In this document: in pieces, positions 24,071 through 34,326 of the stretch | Layout of the letters: every line of letters starts with the position of its first letter | Position numbering within the stretch: the stretch's first letter is position 1 | DNA from: Pseudophaeomoniella oleicola | Lineage: Eukaryota; Ascomycota; Eurotiomycetes; Phaeomoniellales; Phaeomoniellaceae | Length of the DNA: 64,000 bases | Direction of reading: 5' to 3' | NCBI GenBank assembly: GCA_003868215.1 | Contig: QWDQ01000006.1 | Coordinates: 124,001-188,000 of the forward strand | The notes under the pieces: generated by a model | What the model saw: the letters and a program-made list of their open reading frames with translations, nothing else | The model's database searches: none | Told to the model about the DNA's origin: nothing | Translations under genes and position numbers: made by a program

Positions 24071-25670
24071 ATGGCTGAGGAGGAGGATGATGATGATAAT
24101 GTCAACGTGGAACAACTGTCGGTGACGCTAATCAACCTACTTCGTACTACGATCGTGCTGGACTATATCGTCGCTCATCTGCCCTTGCCCTCGCTATTCA
24201 ATCTGTCGGCAACGTCCAAGGAGGTTTCAAAGCTTATGTTCCAGACCCCAGGAGTTTTTCGATACCTTGATCTCTCGCAATGCCAAGGAGCACAGGCTGT
24301 CTTGGACTCCAGCCCACTGGATTCCGGCGGGAACATATGGAGGTCTGAGCGAATGGACGAAGCGCTCACAGAAGACGAGTTCTACAGTGGGCCACTTCGA
24401 GGTATTTTTTCTAATCTCGAACGACGGAGGCTCCTACAGCACGTTCAGGTGCTGGTGCTTGATGGTATCGGTGTCACAATCGAGCTCCTTACTGAGGTCA
24501 TTACATCAGACAACTATGTCGTAAAGCTATTAAGCGTGGTGGGATGCCGCAATTTGAACGAAGGAAAGCTACAGCAGTTACTGAGATATATTTGCCGACC
24601 CGAGAGGCCAACCGGCGCACCCAAGCTCAAGGGAATATACGTTTTCAACAAGAGGAAAATCAGCAGACCCCGTGCTGAGCATTTACCGGCGATTCAATCT
24701 CGCCAACAGTCCTTCGAAGAGGAAATGCCCAATGATGAAGCATGGTGGCGTGGCTGCGGCCAGGTACTGGAGCTTTCAAGCAAGCATGGTCTACGATCTG
24801 GGTGGGAGCAGACCTTAGCCTTCTGCGAAGGCATCGTTGCATTCGATGGCATCTTGTGCCCGAGTAAGAAACATCGGCTTGGAGAGAACGGCGCAGGATT
24901 TGCGGTAGACCGCCCAATTGCAACTGTCTCTCTCGACCCCTTGGGATGCATTTGTTGCCGACAATTTCCTCAGCTACGAGATGGGCCGCTACGATGGGGG
25001 CATTTAACCCCTATGGCATTCCCTCTCCTTTCTCCACTTCCACATTCAGGAAAGCTGGAATATGCGGCAGCACCTCCTTGTGGCATTGATGCGGACAAAC
25101 GCCTCAGTCCAAGCTGTGAGCAGTGCCTCATCGGTCGATGGTGTTCCGAATGCAATCGCTACTGGTGTGAGAATTGTTATGTCACAAAAATCACGGCCGA
25201 GAGTCCCACGACCGGGTGGTCCGCTACGAACAACCGAGGCTTGCAGACAACGAACAATGATGAGCATAGCAAGAGGTATTCAGGGTCTATAAAGGTAGGT
25301 ACTTGCTGAACATTGCAATGACCGGTGCCTGAAGGAGGTAGAGAGATATGCCTCTACACTAAGGGCACAATGGTTGAATCTACAGTCATGTCATACTTAT
25401 CTTTCCGTAATAAGACGGAACTCTAATATGTATTCGATAGGTGCCACCTGTAACTCGAGACTGTTGGGAGTGTGGCCTACTCTGTGAAGACTGCCACCGG
25501 CCTCGCCGAAGGACATGTCGCAGTTGCAAGACACCTTACTGCCGAATACATAACACCGACTGTGACGATCAATATGTAAGTGAGGTAGGTAGCTCACTGT
25601 TCCAAGCTAACCTTGCACCTAGTGCGAATGGTGCCGGCTAGGTGGGAGAAGGACTAGGGAACTGTACTAA
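24071..25670 (+). CDS. F-box protein with C-terminal cysteine clusters (three exons)
   Basis: Exons 24071-25294, 25441-25575 and 25623-25670 give 468 residues; introns are 146 and 47 nt. Residues about 25-75 (LDYIVAHLPLPSLFNLSATS-KEVSKLM) form an F-box, the Skp1-binding module of SCF ubiquitin ligases. Leucine-rich-repeat-like text follows (VQVLVLDGIGV, LLSVVGCRNL). The C-terminal third is rich in CxxC pairs: CICC; CEQCLIGRWCSECNRYWCENC; and, across both introns, CWECGLLCEDC, CRSCKTPYC, HNTDCDDQY joined to CEWC. The last CEWC pair appears only if exon 3 is spliced in, which supports the model. The clusters probably bind several zinc ions. The target is unknown; the role as an SCF adaptor is inferred from the F-box. 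Confidence 0.82.
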
Positions 25671-26294
25671 GCAATCTGGCTTTGAATCGGCTCTCTTGAG
25701 AAGAGCTGGACCGCTGCACGACGATGAGTACAGAACATGTGAGTTCGAGGAGGTCGGGTGACAAGTTGCTTATTTTCTTCTTCGCTGTCAAGTCAGGTGA
25801 AGGGATGGGAAAGGATGTGGAAGCATGAAGTGAAGATACAAGATGTAATGAGGTGAGGAGAGGAGAGGTGAGGTGAATTGAAGGGAGAGGTTAGATATCG
25901 TATTGTACTGTAGTCGACTCATTTCCTGATTCGGTAGCTTTGATGCTAAGTTACAGTAATAGTGTCGGAGGAATATCTAGTAAGTTGGCGTAGTAAGTGA
26001 CAGTGGAGAGCTTGTTTCGTCCCGCACCTCTTTCGAGGAAATACCCTTGATGTGCAGTAAGAACCGTTCATCTCCAGCATCTTCAAACGTAAATATACGG
26101 GTCACTATGAGCTTTGTAGCTATTGAACCTGCTTTTATATGTGTCGAATGTCATCTGTGACATTGCTTGAGACCCAATTACCTGCAATTCGAGTCTGATC
26201 GCACAGCGCGTCTAGGCGCGATTGGTGCGACAAACACAGATCTCCGTCCAAAAAAACGCTCAACCCTCACCTATTGTCCGCTACTCCAGGCACC
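25671..26294. other. Intergenic region with purine-rich tract
   Basis: About 620 bp. A gaggtgaggagaggagaggt-type purine tract lies at 25848-25888. No gene seen. The RIB7-like promoter must lie here. Confidence 0.5.
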
Positions 26295-28064
26295 ATGAGT
26301 CTCACCAATTCGCCTGATGCTGCTGGTGAGCCCACGCCGGTACGCAACACGGCTGTACCATTACCATACAGTCTCTTCGAAAATCCACCCTACCTTGTGG
26401 ACATGCGCCAGCGTTTCTTTGACCCCAAAGAACCTTTTCGCATCTCGTACAAAGATTTCAAAACCTATTGGCCATTCGTCGACAATGTCTACACAATCCA
26501 CCGAACCCCTCCTGCGACAGAAGAGAACGACACCAAAGCAGAATTCTACCCTTGCCGAATACGCCAGTCTCAAGCCAGTCTGGAGAAAGGCTCTCCGGCA
26601 GCCAAACAGGAAGACTCTGGGAAGCAAACGCGCAGGAAGAGACAGAAAATTGAGGAGACATGCCCTATGATTCTTAAGGTTACGACGATATCTGATGGGC
26701 CGGAGCCATCTTGTATCGTAGAACGCGCAGACCCCAATATTGGGCATATGCACGACCTCGAGTATTCGGACAACCATAAGCGTAATTCTGCTATCATGGA
26801 GTTTGCACGACGCGAAGCGATTAAGGGATTCACCCCAATATCTGTATTCAATCAAATGCAGGCGGAAACGGACAATATGGCCGCTGCTGGAGGCAAGTTC
26901 ATGAAGGTTTCAGATGTACGCAATTCAACTATCAAATGGCGCGCCGAAAATCCAGATCTCATATTGAAAACCCACGAGGGTGTAGAGACCAAGCCACGGA
27001 AACCCAGGCAATCGAGAACTTCCGAGGTCAACAACAATAAAAGCCAGCAGCAGCTTTTACCTCTTCCCCCTGATACTTTACGCTATCCTTCTCATGCACA
27101 GGCCTTCCTCCTAGACTACCTTCCAAATGGAAATACGCCTGCTCCCGAACTACCTTTCATTATGCTGACCTATGCCACGAGTCTTGACGCCCGTCTGTCA
27201 GCTACAGCTGGAACTCGAACCGTCCTCTCTGGCCCTGAGTCGAAGGCAATGACACATTTCCTCCGATCGAAGCATGACGCGATCCTTATCGGCGTGGGTA
27301 CCGCTTTGGCCGATAATCCAAGTCTCAATTGTAGGATAGAAGGTGTGGGTGGTTATGGATTACCTGGGCTGAAAGGACAACCACGGCCAATCATCATAGA
27401 CCCTCACGGAAGGCTTCCTATCACCCCTAATATGAAGGTTCTCGAGCTCGCCAGGTCTGGTCAAGGTCGTCCACCTTGGATCGTCGTTGCGGAAGGCGCC
27501 AAGCTTAATGAAACGTCACGCTGGATACTCAATCAGAATGGAGGGGCTTACATACAAATTCGACGACAGAATCTACATGGACCCGCACAGCCGGGCCAAC
27601 CAATAATATCCTGGTACGATGTTTTCACTTTCCTTGCGAATGAGGGCATCAAATCCGTCATGGTGGAAGGCGGTGGTACAGTCGTATCCGAACTCCTTCG
27701 ACCAATGTACCGCACCATGATATCTTCGGTGGTCGTCACAGTTGCTCCGACATATCTGGGAACAACTGGTACCCCGGTAGTGCCAGACACTCTTACACCA
27801 AGTCAGGACCCTCAGACTGGTAGGGCAATCTTTGCACCTGTACCAAATCGCCTGACGGAGGTAAAATGGCAGCCGATGGGCAATGAGGACGTGATCCTTT
27901 GCGGTAAACTCGGAACAAACCTGATCAAGGGACCAGCCAGTGGAGGACGGGCAGGTATCTTGAACGGGATAGAGGAATTGGCGCAGGAGGCCGGTGGTCC
28001 ACCAGGACTAGGGACGGCATCATCGGCAACGCCGCATCCCAACGGGGCAAACGGAACCGCATAA
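26295..28064 (+). CDS. Riboflavin-pathway reductase (RIB7/RibD_C) fused to an N-terminal FAR1/WRKY-GCM1-like zinc module
   Basis: An intronless frame of 589 residues, starting at the first ATG (the frame runs open from a TTG at 26274). Residues about 258-565 match RIB7, the NADPH-dependent reductase of 2,5-diamino-6-ribosylamino-pyrimidinone phosphate in riboflavin synthesis: LPFIMLTYATSLDARLSATA, then GPESKAMTHFLRSKHDAILI, GTALADNPSLNCR, RPIIIDPHGRLP, VMVEGGGTVVSELL and GTTGTPVVP. Standalone fungal RIB7 is about 245-280 residues, so the first about 250 residues are extra. They include FRISYKDFKTYWPFVD, cysteines 87, 123 and 140, a basic run RRKRQK (113-118) and HMH (151-153), a C..C..HxH pattern like FAR1/WRKY-GCM1 DNA-binding modules. 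The reductase call is firm; the zinc-module call is by pattern only. Confidence 0.85.
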   Translation: MSLTNSPDAAGEPTPVRNTAVPLPYSLFENPPYLVDMRQRFFDPKEPFRISYKDFKTYWPFVDNVYTIHRTPPATEENDTKAEFYPCRIRQSQASLEKGSPAAKQEDSGKQTRRKRQKIEETCPMILKVTTISDGPEPSCIVERADPNIGHMHDLEYSDNHKRNSAIMEFARREAIKGFTPISVFNQMQAETDNMAAAGGKFMKVSDVRNSTIKWRAENPDLILKTHEGVETKPRKPRQSRTSEVNNNKSQQQLLPLPPDTLRYPSHAQAFLLDYLPNGNTPAPELPFIMLTYATSLDARLSATAGTRTVLSGPESKAMTHFLRSKHDAILIGVGTALADNPSLNCRIEGVGGYGLPGLKGQPRPIIIDPHGRLPITPNMKVLELARSGQGRPPWIVVAEGAKLNETSRWILNQNGGAYIQIRRQNLHGPAQPGQPIISWYDVFTFLANEGIKSVMVEGGGTVVSELLRPMYRTMISSVVVTVAPTYLGTTGTPVVPDTLTPSQDPQTGRAIFAPVPNRLTEVKWQPMGNEDVILCGKLGTNLIKGPASGGRAGILNGIEELAQEAGGPPGLGTASSATPHPNGANGTA

Positions 28065-28761
28065 AAGATTTTTCATTATTTCAACTTTCTCGATCAAGTT
28101 TTGGTTTCATTATATTTGTCTATTGGATTTTTCTTGACTTTGATACCCTGACCTAGTCATTTCATTTCCCCTAGTCTAAGAAGCACACGCGCGCACACGC
28201 GAGAGAGGGAGAAGGGGGGCAGGGGTTTGAAAAATAGGTCGCTTCTTCTGCGTTCTCTTTTTTTTCCTCTTCCCAGAAAAAGCGTTCAAGTCAATGACGG
28301 TTCGCGTTCTTGTATATACATTAGTTTTTCAGTCTGCCTATCTATCTATTTACTTTGTTACTTAGATAGCAAGAAGAAGAAGAAAGGGGAAAGGGGGAGA
28401 GATCAGGCAAACTAAGTCTGGTCCTTGGGTACAATCATGAAAATTTATTTTACTATTTACTTTACCCCCCTTTGTTACGCCGAAATCCAGCTACCTACCT
28501 ACCTACCTACCCGGCTATAGAAGTGATAAATAGATGTAATCGATATATTTGAGTGTTCTCCTTGAAGATATGGGAGATGTAATACATTTGGAAACCGGAG
28601 GAAGGAGAGATGAGGATCAATATATATGGATGAATTGTTTGTATTTTACATGATGTGTATAAAGCTAGCTGGCTTGCAGGATTGGCAGATTTAGCTACCT
28701 AGACATGAACATTGAGGAAGGAGCAGGATGGTATTCTCAAGACGACGACAGACTTGCGACC
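28065..28761. other. Convergent intergenic region with simple repeats
   Basis: About 700 bp between the RIB7-fusion stop and the stop of the cysteine-rich gene. It includes a cgcgcgcacacgcgagaga tract near 28190, agaagaaga runs near 28370 and five ctac units at 28491-28510. No gene seen. Confidence 0.5.
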
Positions 28762-29469
28762 TCAATCCGACAGTCTCATGGGCATCCTGCACTTGCACTG
28801 TATTCTACGTTAGGATTCGGCATCAGAGAAAGGGCCAAAAAAAGAACACCCGAAGCCAGATATCTGCCAAGACTTACACATATGCAATGGCGTTTGAACT
28901 TGCCATGTTCCCACGTCACGCCTGGGAAGCACTTGCAGTGTCCGTTTTGAAGCACTTGCTCATGGCCACAGGAATGGCACGTGAAAAGCTTGCTCCATGT
29001 CGACTTATCCGGTTCATTGTAATCATCTTCCATGTGAAATATGATCTGTCCCTCGGAGCCTGGCGTACCGGCGTACCTTGCATCTCCTCCGGTCTGAGCA
29101 CTCCAATGAAGGGCCGCTCGGACCTCCACAGCAAGCGCGGAGTTCGTCACATATGCCATCGCCAAAGAAACGCACGACGGAGAGGAAACCTTGATGCAAT
29201 GGCAGAAGACCGGATCGGCATTCTCAAGCTATTAATTTTCAGCGCCCTCATGATAAAGTAGCTTATGGACATAATTCGTGGCAAGGACATACGTCTTGAT
29301 GGTCGAGCCTCAGATGTGATTTGCTGTCCTTGAAGAGACCAATACCAGCTCCTGAGGCATGGTCACTGAAGTCTCGAAGGAAAGACTCGGGTATTTTCTC
29401 GATGAAATGCCACAACGGGCTATCAGAGCTAGAAGGTTTGCGGTATGATTCAGGCATAGTACTGAACAT
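28762..29469 (-). CDS. Uncharacterised cysteine-rich protein (three exons)
   Basis: I do not recognise this family. Exons 29469-29293, 29228-28878 and 28797-28762 join in phase 0 to 187 residues. The splice signals are strong: donors GTATGTCC and GTAAGTCT, and a cctaac branch site before the last acceptor. The N-terminal 59 residues are Ser/His-rich without a signal peptide. The second half has paired cysteines: C68-H-C70, C143-HS-C146, C157-K-C159, then C174-I-C176 directly followed, after the last splice, by C177-K-C179. The final exon supplies only 11 residues, but these complete the CxC pair. The pattern suggests one or two metal sites. A competing plus-strand frame (28728-29261) lacks cysteine pattern and splice support. 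Confidence 0.65.
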
Positions 29470-29758
29470 GGGCTGGTGATGCTGAAGTACTGCGGGCTAT
29501 CCAATCGTCTAAATAACAACTCTGCGTTCATCGGGGGTCGCAAGGAAAGCCGTGTATGGGTGTACAGATCGACGCTCAGACCTTCGGAGAAAAGAGAGGT
29601 GAAACAAAAGATTGGTGGAAACTTGATGCTTGATCATTACTACTCTCGAAAGCGTCGTACAAAAAGGCCGGCCAGCCAATTCTCTTCAAGCCCAAGCACG
29701 TAATATGCAGGTAGCCGACGAACGTCACTTCCTTTTGGCGTCAATTCGCAAAAATGAA

Positions 29759-30916
29759 TCAGAAGACCAGGTCCCAGCCGATTAGAAAGCCGCATAAACC
29801 CACACTAGTAAAGAACACTAATCTTGCCGTACTTCGTCTCTCACTGGCCTTCTGCAATTGTCGATTCCCCTTGCGAATATTCTCATCCGTGCCGACGGCA
29901 TCTGTCACTAGCTGTTCGATCATCTCACCTTGGGTGGATAGGTGACTGATCAAGGTACTCTGTAAAGAAGAGATCTCCAAAAGTGACTTTTCGGCAGACT
30001 GAATCTTCGACAGCTGGTCGTTATAATGGTTCAAAAGGGTCGAATTCTCCTGCGCGAATAGTTGGAGTTGTTCGGGAGTCAGCTGTGATTCGATCGACTG
30101 TGTCTCATCCTGGGAGGTAGCGGGATTGAAAGGATGAGAGTCTATGTAGGACAAGTCATTGCCATAGTGATCAGGTTGTGCACTTGAGCGGTGTGAGTCT
30201 AGCCCACCACCGCCATTCTTTGGAACGCCCCCGGTATTCCCGGATATCTTGTACAGTATGGACTTCTCCTTCTCTCTTTCACGGCTAATTCTTTTCTCCA
30301 CCATCTCACGCTGTGTCTCTGTGGCAAGTTGCAGCTGATGGCCAAGATACCACAATACACTTTCCCTTACAGCTTTAAGGGTGTACGCCTTCCCTTCATC
30401 CTCTCTCTGTTCTTGGCTCTTGGGCGCTTCCTCAACCGGCTGTCCTCCAGCGGCCCACCTCCAAAGTATGCTATTGGGTTTACCATACTTCTTGTGCAGA
30501 AGCGTTGTTTCTGTCTGTTGCCGAAGTGTCTCTGCTTGGGTGAGTGATTGTATATTTGATGAGAGATCTTGAAGTAACAGCGCAGTCGAGGAATCGATAT
30601 CATCCCGCTGGGCATCAGTGAGATGAAGTGACTGCTGTGACGGTTTTACCGCACCATTGCGACGCGAAGGCGGTGCTGTAGATAAATAGGGTTGACGAAC
30701 TTCTCGCAAATAATAAAGTAACGAGCTTATATGAGCATTCTATCACTGTAAGCATGGATTGTGCGATATAACAGAAGCGTGGAGTAATACAATGCGAGTA
30801 GCTTCCTCCAGGAAGCTGTCAATAGTCCTGGAAGCATTCTGGTAATCACCCTGTATTGGATGTGCAGCATGAGTTTTGATGAGAATCTCACTCAATTCTG
30901 GAGTTATATCTGTCAT
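29759..30916 (-). CDS. UFE1: ER Qa-SNARE, syntaxin-18/Ufe1 (two exons)
   Basis: t-SNARE for Golgi-to-ER retrograde vesicles. Exons 30916-30791 and 30739-29759 (intron 51 nt) give 368 residues. The first exon encodes MTDITPELSEILIK and IDSFLEEATRI; splicing joins this to NAHISSLLYYLREVRQPYLS, reproducing the conserved syntaxin-18 N-terminus (EAxRINAHI then RQxYLSTAPP). The C-terminal SNARE helix includes SLLEISSLQSTLISHLSTQG, with the glutamine expected at the zero layer, and ends in a tail anchor (LVFFTSVGLCGFLIGWDLVF). An in-frame TTG is the only other possible start of exon 2, so the spliced ATG model is preferred. It shares a 348-bp divergent promoter region with the eIF3c gene. Confidence 0.92.
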
Positions 30917-31264
30917 GGTTGCATGGCAAGGATTGGAACTATCAACAAAGACCGTACGTCCACCTCCAAAGCAAGCCTTGCTGGAAGGATCTTGTAAGCT
31001 ATTATACTGAAACTACAACATCACGGCCCTGAATTTCCAGAATGGGAGATGATGATGAGATTTCTTGGCATTCACTCACTAGATTGGCCCAAACTCTAAA
31101 TTCTGCCGGTGACCGCGGAGTCAACCCACAGAAAGGAAAACCGCCTTCAAAACCGCGGATTTTCATCTACGGTGTTTAAAGCGCCTCAGCCAACGCCACC
31201 ACAACCCCAACCCTCCATATCGTTCTGTCTTCGAGAAGCAAAGCGCAAAGTACAGTCGATCATC
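30917..31264. promoter_or_regulatory. Divergent promoter region between UFE1 and eIF3c
   Basis: 348 bp between two oppositely oriented ATGs. Position implies a shared bidirectional promoter and both 5' UTRs. No recognised element is claimed. Confidence 0.55.
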
Positions 31265-33953
31265 ATGTCTCGATTCTTCCACGGCGGTGATAGCGACAGC
31301 GAGAGCAGCTCGTCCGAGGAGGAGGAGCTCTACAGCGAGGAGGAGAAAGAGTCTGAGGAGCAAAGCGAGTCCGAAGAGTCCGAAGAGGATTCAGATGAGG
31401 AGACTTCAGATGAGGAGGCTGGCAAAACCGGTGCCAGCCGGTTCATGAGGGACATTGACAGTGAATCCGAGTCTGAAGATGAAGACCGAGTAACCGTTGT
31501 GAAGAGTGCAAAAGACAAGCGGCTGGAAGAGCTCGAGTCGACTATCAAGACCATTGAGAATGCCATGAAGATTAATGATTGGGCTGTTATCAACTCTGGT
31601 ATGCTTCATTAAGGGACTTGATGGTTTTCACTGCTGACAGGATACGTGCCAGAATACGATGATATGCAGAGACAGACGACAAAGATTGTACAGTCTGGCC
31701 CAGTGCCAAAGGTTTATATCAAGACCGTCGCCGATCTCGAGGACTTCATCAATGAGACGCATGCCAAGCAGAAGGTCACACCCAAGAAGATGACTTCAAA
31801 TAACCAGAAAGGCTTCAATGCTATGCGCCAGAAGATCAAGAAAAACAACAAAGATCATCAAACGCAGATTGAGAAGTACCGAGACAACAAGGATGGTTTC
31901 ATGGAAGAGGATGAGGAAGAGCATGCGGCGCCAGTAGAAAAGGTCAAGAAGAGTAAAGCGCAGCGTGTGGAAGAACTTGACGCTGCTCTGGACGATGAGG
32001 GTTTCTCAACGGTCGGACGCGGTGGCCGAACTCTTCAATATACCCCAGAAAGTATCCTGAAGCATCTACGAACCATCATCGAGTCTCGAGGAAAGAAGAA
32101 CACCGATCGTGCAGAACAGATCAAGACGATGGAGAAGCTGCTCGAAGTAGCACAGACTCCATATCAAAAGATCCGCATTCTTTTGACGCTCATCTCTACT
32201 CGTTTTGATCTTACGTCGACCTCCACCCAGAACTACATGTCTCAAGAGCAATGGCGATCTGCACAGAAAGAGTACACCACGCTGATGGAGACATTGGAAA
32301 GCAACACAAACTATGTTATCGTAGAAGGTGCTGAAGAATGGGAGGACGATGACAAGCAACCCACACCTGGCCCAGAGGAGACCTTCAAGGTCCCTGGTAG
32401 CATTGTATCTCACATTGAACGTCTTGATGACGAGCTCATTCGATCCCTTCAACACATCGACCCACACACATCGGAGTACATTGAGAGGCTCGGCGATGAA
32501 CAGCTCCTGTACAACAGCCTTGTGCGTGCGCTGACCTACACCGAGAAGGTACAAGCAACAAAAGGTGTCGAAGAACCTCAAGACAACATCAACAGACTTG
32601 TCATCCGCCGACTTGAGCATATCTACTTCAAACCCATGCAAGTCGTCAACATCCTCGAGGAGAATACATGGAAGGCATTGCCATCGAATCTCGACTCCAA
32701 GATCACTCCACGTGGACAATATTCTGAGATACCATCTCTTGTGAAAGCACTTTGCAATTATCTCTTCCACCACAGCGAGGGTATCATTCGTGCTCGTGCC
32801 ATGCTCTGTGAAATCTACTTTTTAGCTTTACAGGACAACTACTACAAGGCTCGTGACCTTGCATTGATGAGTCATTTGACTGAGAACATCGGTACTTTCG
32901 ATGTCAGCACTCAAATTCTCTTCAACAGAACTCTCGTCCAGATTGGACTGTGCGCTTTTAGAGCTGGTCTATGCTACGAAGCTCAGGTATGTACTACTGA
33001 ACAGACTTCCATACCAGGTAACTGACTTTTGCTAGGGCGTTTTGCAAGAAATCTGCGGTTCGGGTAGACAAAAGGAGCTCCTCGCCCAAGGTATCGTCAT
33101 GCAGCGATTCTCACAAGTTACTCCTGAGCAAGAGCGCTTGGAGCGCCAGCGTCAACTGCCGTTCCACATGCACATCAATCTTGAGCTGCTCGAATGTGTA
33201 TATCTCACATGTAGCATGCTCCTCGAAATCCCACTGCTCGCTCAGACTGGTTCATCCCCAGATGTCCGAAAGAGAGTCATCTCCAAGACTTTCCGAAGGA
33301 TGTTAGAGTACACCGAACGACAGGTGTTCACCGGTCCGCCAGAAAACACCAGAGATCATGTTATGCAAGCAGCCAAGTCTCTCGCTCAAGGGGAGTGGAA
33401 GCGTTGCACGGAGCTGATCAACAAGATCGCCATCTGGGATCTACTTGGGGCTGACACGGAGAAGGTGAAGACCATGCTTGCGGCACAGGTTCAGGAAGAA
33501 GGTCTGCGTACCTACCTTTTCACATACGCTCCATTCTACGATACTCTATCTCTCACGACTTTAAGCGAGATGTTCGAGCTTCCGATCAAGAAGATTGGTG
33601 CCGTTGTATCACGCATGATCTCTCACGAAGAGATCGCTGCCGCTCTTGACCAAGTCAACGATGCCATCGTCTTCCGACAAGGTGTCGAGCTATCCCGTCT
33701 CCAAAGCCAGATCGTCAGTCTCTCCGAGAAAGCTATGGGCATTCTGGAGAGCAACGAGAAGGTCTTGGAGCAGAGAACGGCAGGCACCACCAACGCCTTC
33801 CAGAGAGATCAAGGAGGCAACAGAGGCGGACGTGGCGGAAGAAGAGGCGGCGGTGCACCCGGGGGCGCACGTTTTGGTGGACAAGGTCAAGGCCGAAGAG
33901 CTGGCGGACAGCAATTCAGCGGTGGTGCTTTGGGCAATGCTATCAAGACTTAA
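31265..33953 (+). CDS. NIP1: Translation initiation factor eIF3 subunit C (three exons)
   Basis: Core eIF3 subunit that binds the 40S ribosome and recruits eIF1 and eIF5. Exons 31265-31598, 31641-32986 and 33036-33953 (introns 42 and 49 nt) give 865 residues. The N-terminus is the typical acidic Ser/Glu-rich tail after [14 protein letters not shown]; then [33 protein letters not shown], and in the PCI region [40 protein letters not shown] and [19 protein letters not shown]. The C-terminus is an RGG-like Gly/Arg tail ([14 protein letters not shown]). Length and order match fungal NIP1/eIF3c. A 235-codon minus-strand frame inside exon 2 is an antisense shadow. Confidence 0.97.
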
Positions 33954-34326
33954 AGAGGAAAATCCAAGAACGAAATCGGCGTTTGGCATATTTCTTAGTT
34001 TCGTAGATTGAGAGGGAGAGAGATCGGTAGTATCGCGACTATGTTGTTCCCCTCGCATCAGGGAAGGAAGGTCGGTACATAAGGTATCTACAGATTTGTG
34101 TATGCATAGCAGCTATGGAAGGTTGATGTTAGTTACATTTAACCGAAATTCATTCATGGATAACATAAAGCATGCCTAATCTAATTACCTCCTCTCCTGC
34201 TCTTCGCCCTCTTTAACATAAACAAGTTTCCCTCTTCCCCCTTTCTCCTGCTCTTCTCTCCCTGATTAAACATCCATCATTCATCACTCAATCTTCCATT
34301 CTGTCTACAATACCTATATATATCTC
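33954..34326. other. Convergent intergenic region, pyrimidine-rich
   Basis: About 370 bp of 3' flanks. The part nearest the BPL1 stop is strongly C/T-rich (about 34187-34265), i.e. purine-rich in the BPL1 transcript. No gene seen. Confidence 0.5.

Noticed and set aside
26361-26855. 164-codon minus-strand frame
   Set aside because: Antisense to the N-terminal zinc module of the RIB7 fusion; begins inside it and has no supporting splice sites.
28728-29261. 177-codon plus-strand frame
   Set aside because: The opposite strand has a three-exon gene with consensus donors, a CTAAC branch site and phase-matched cysteine motifs, which fits better.
32066-32773. 235-codon minus-strand frame
   Set aside because: Antisense to conserved eIF3c coding sequence; no domain in its translation.
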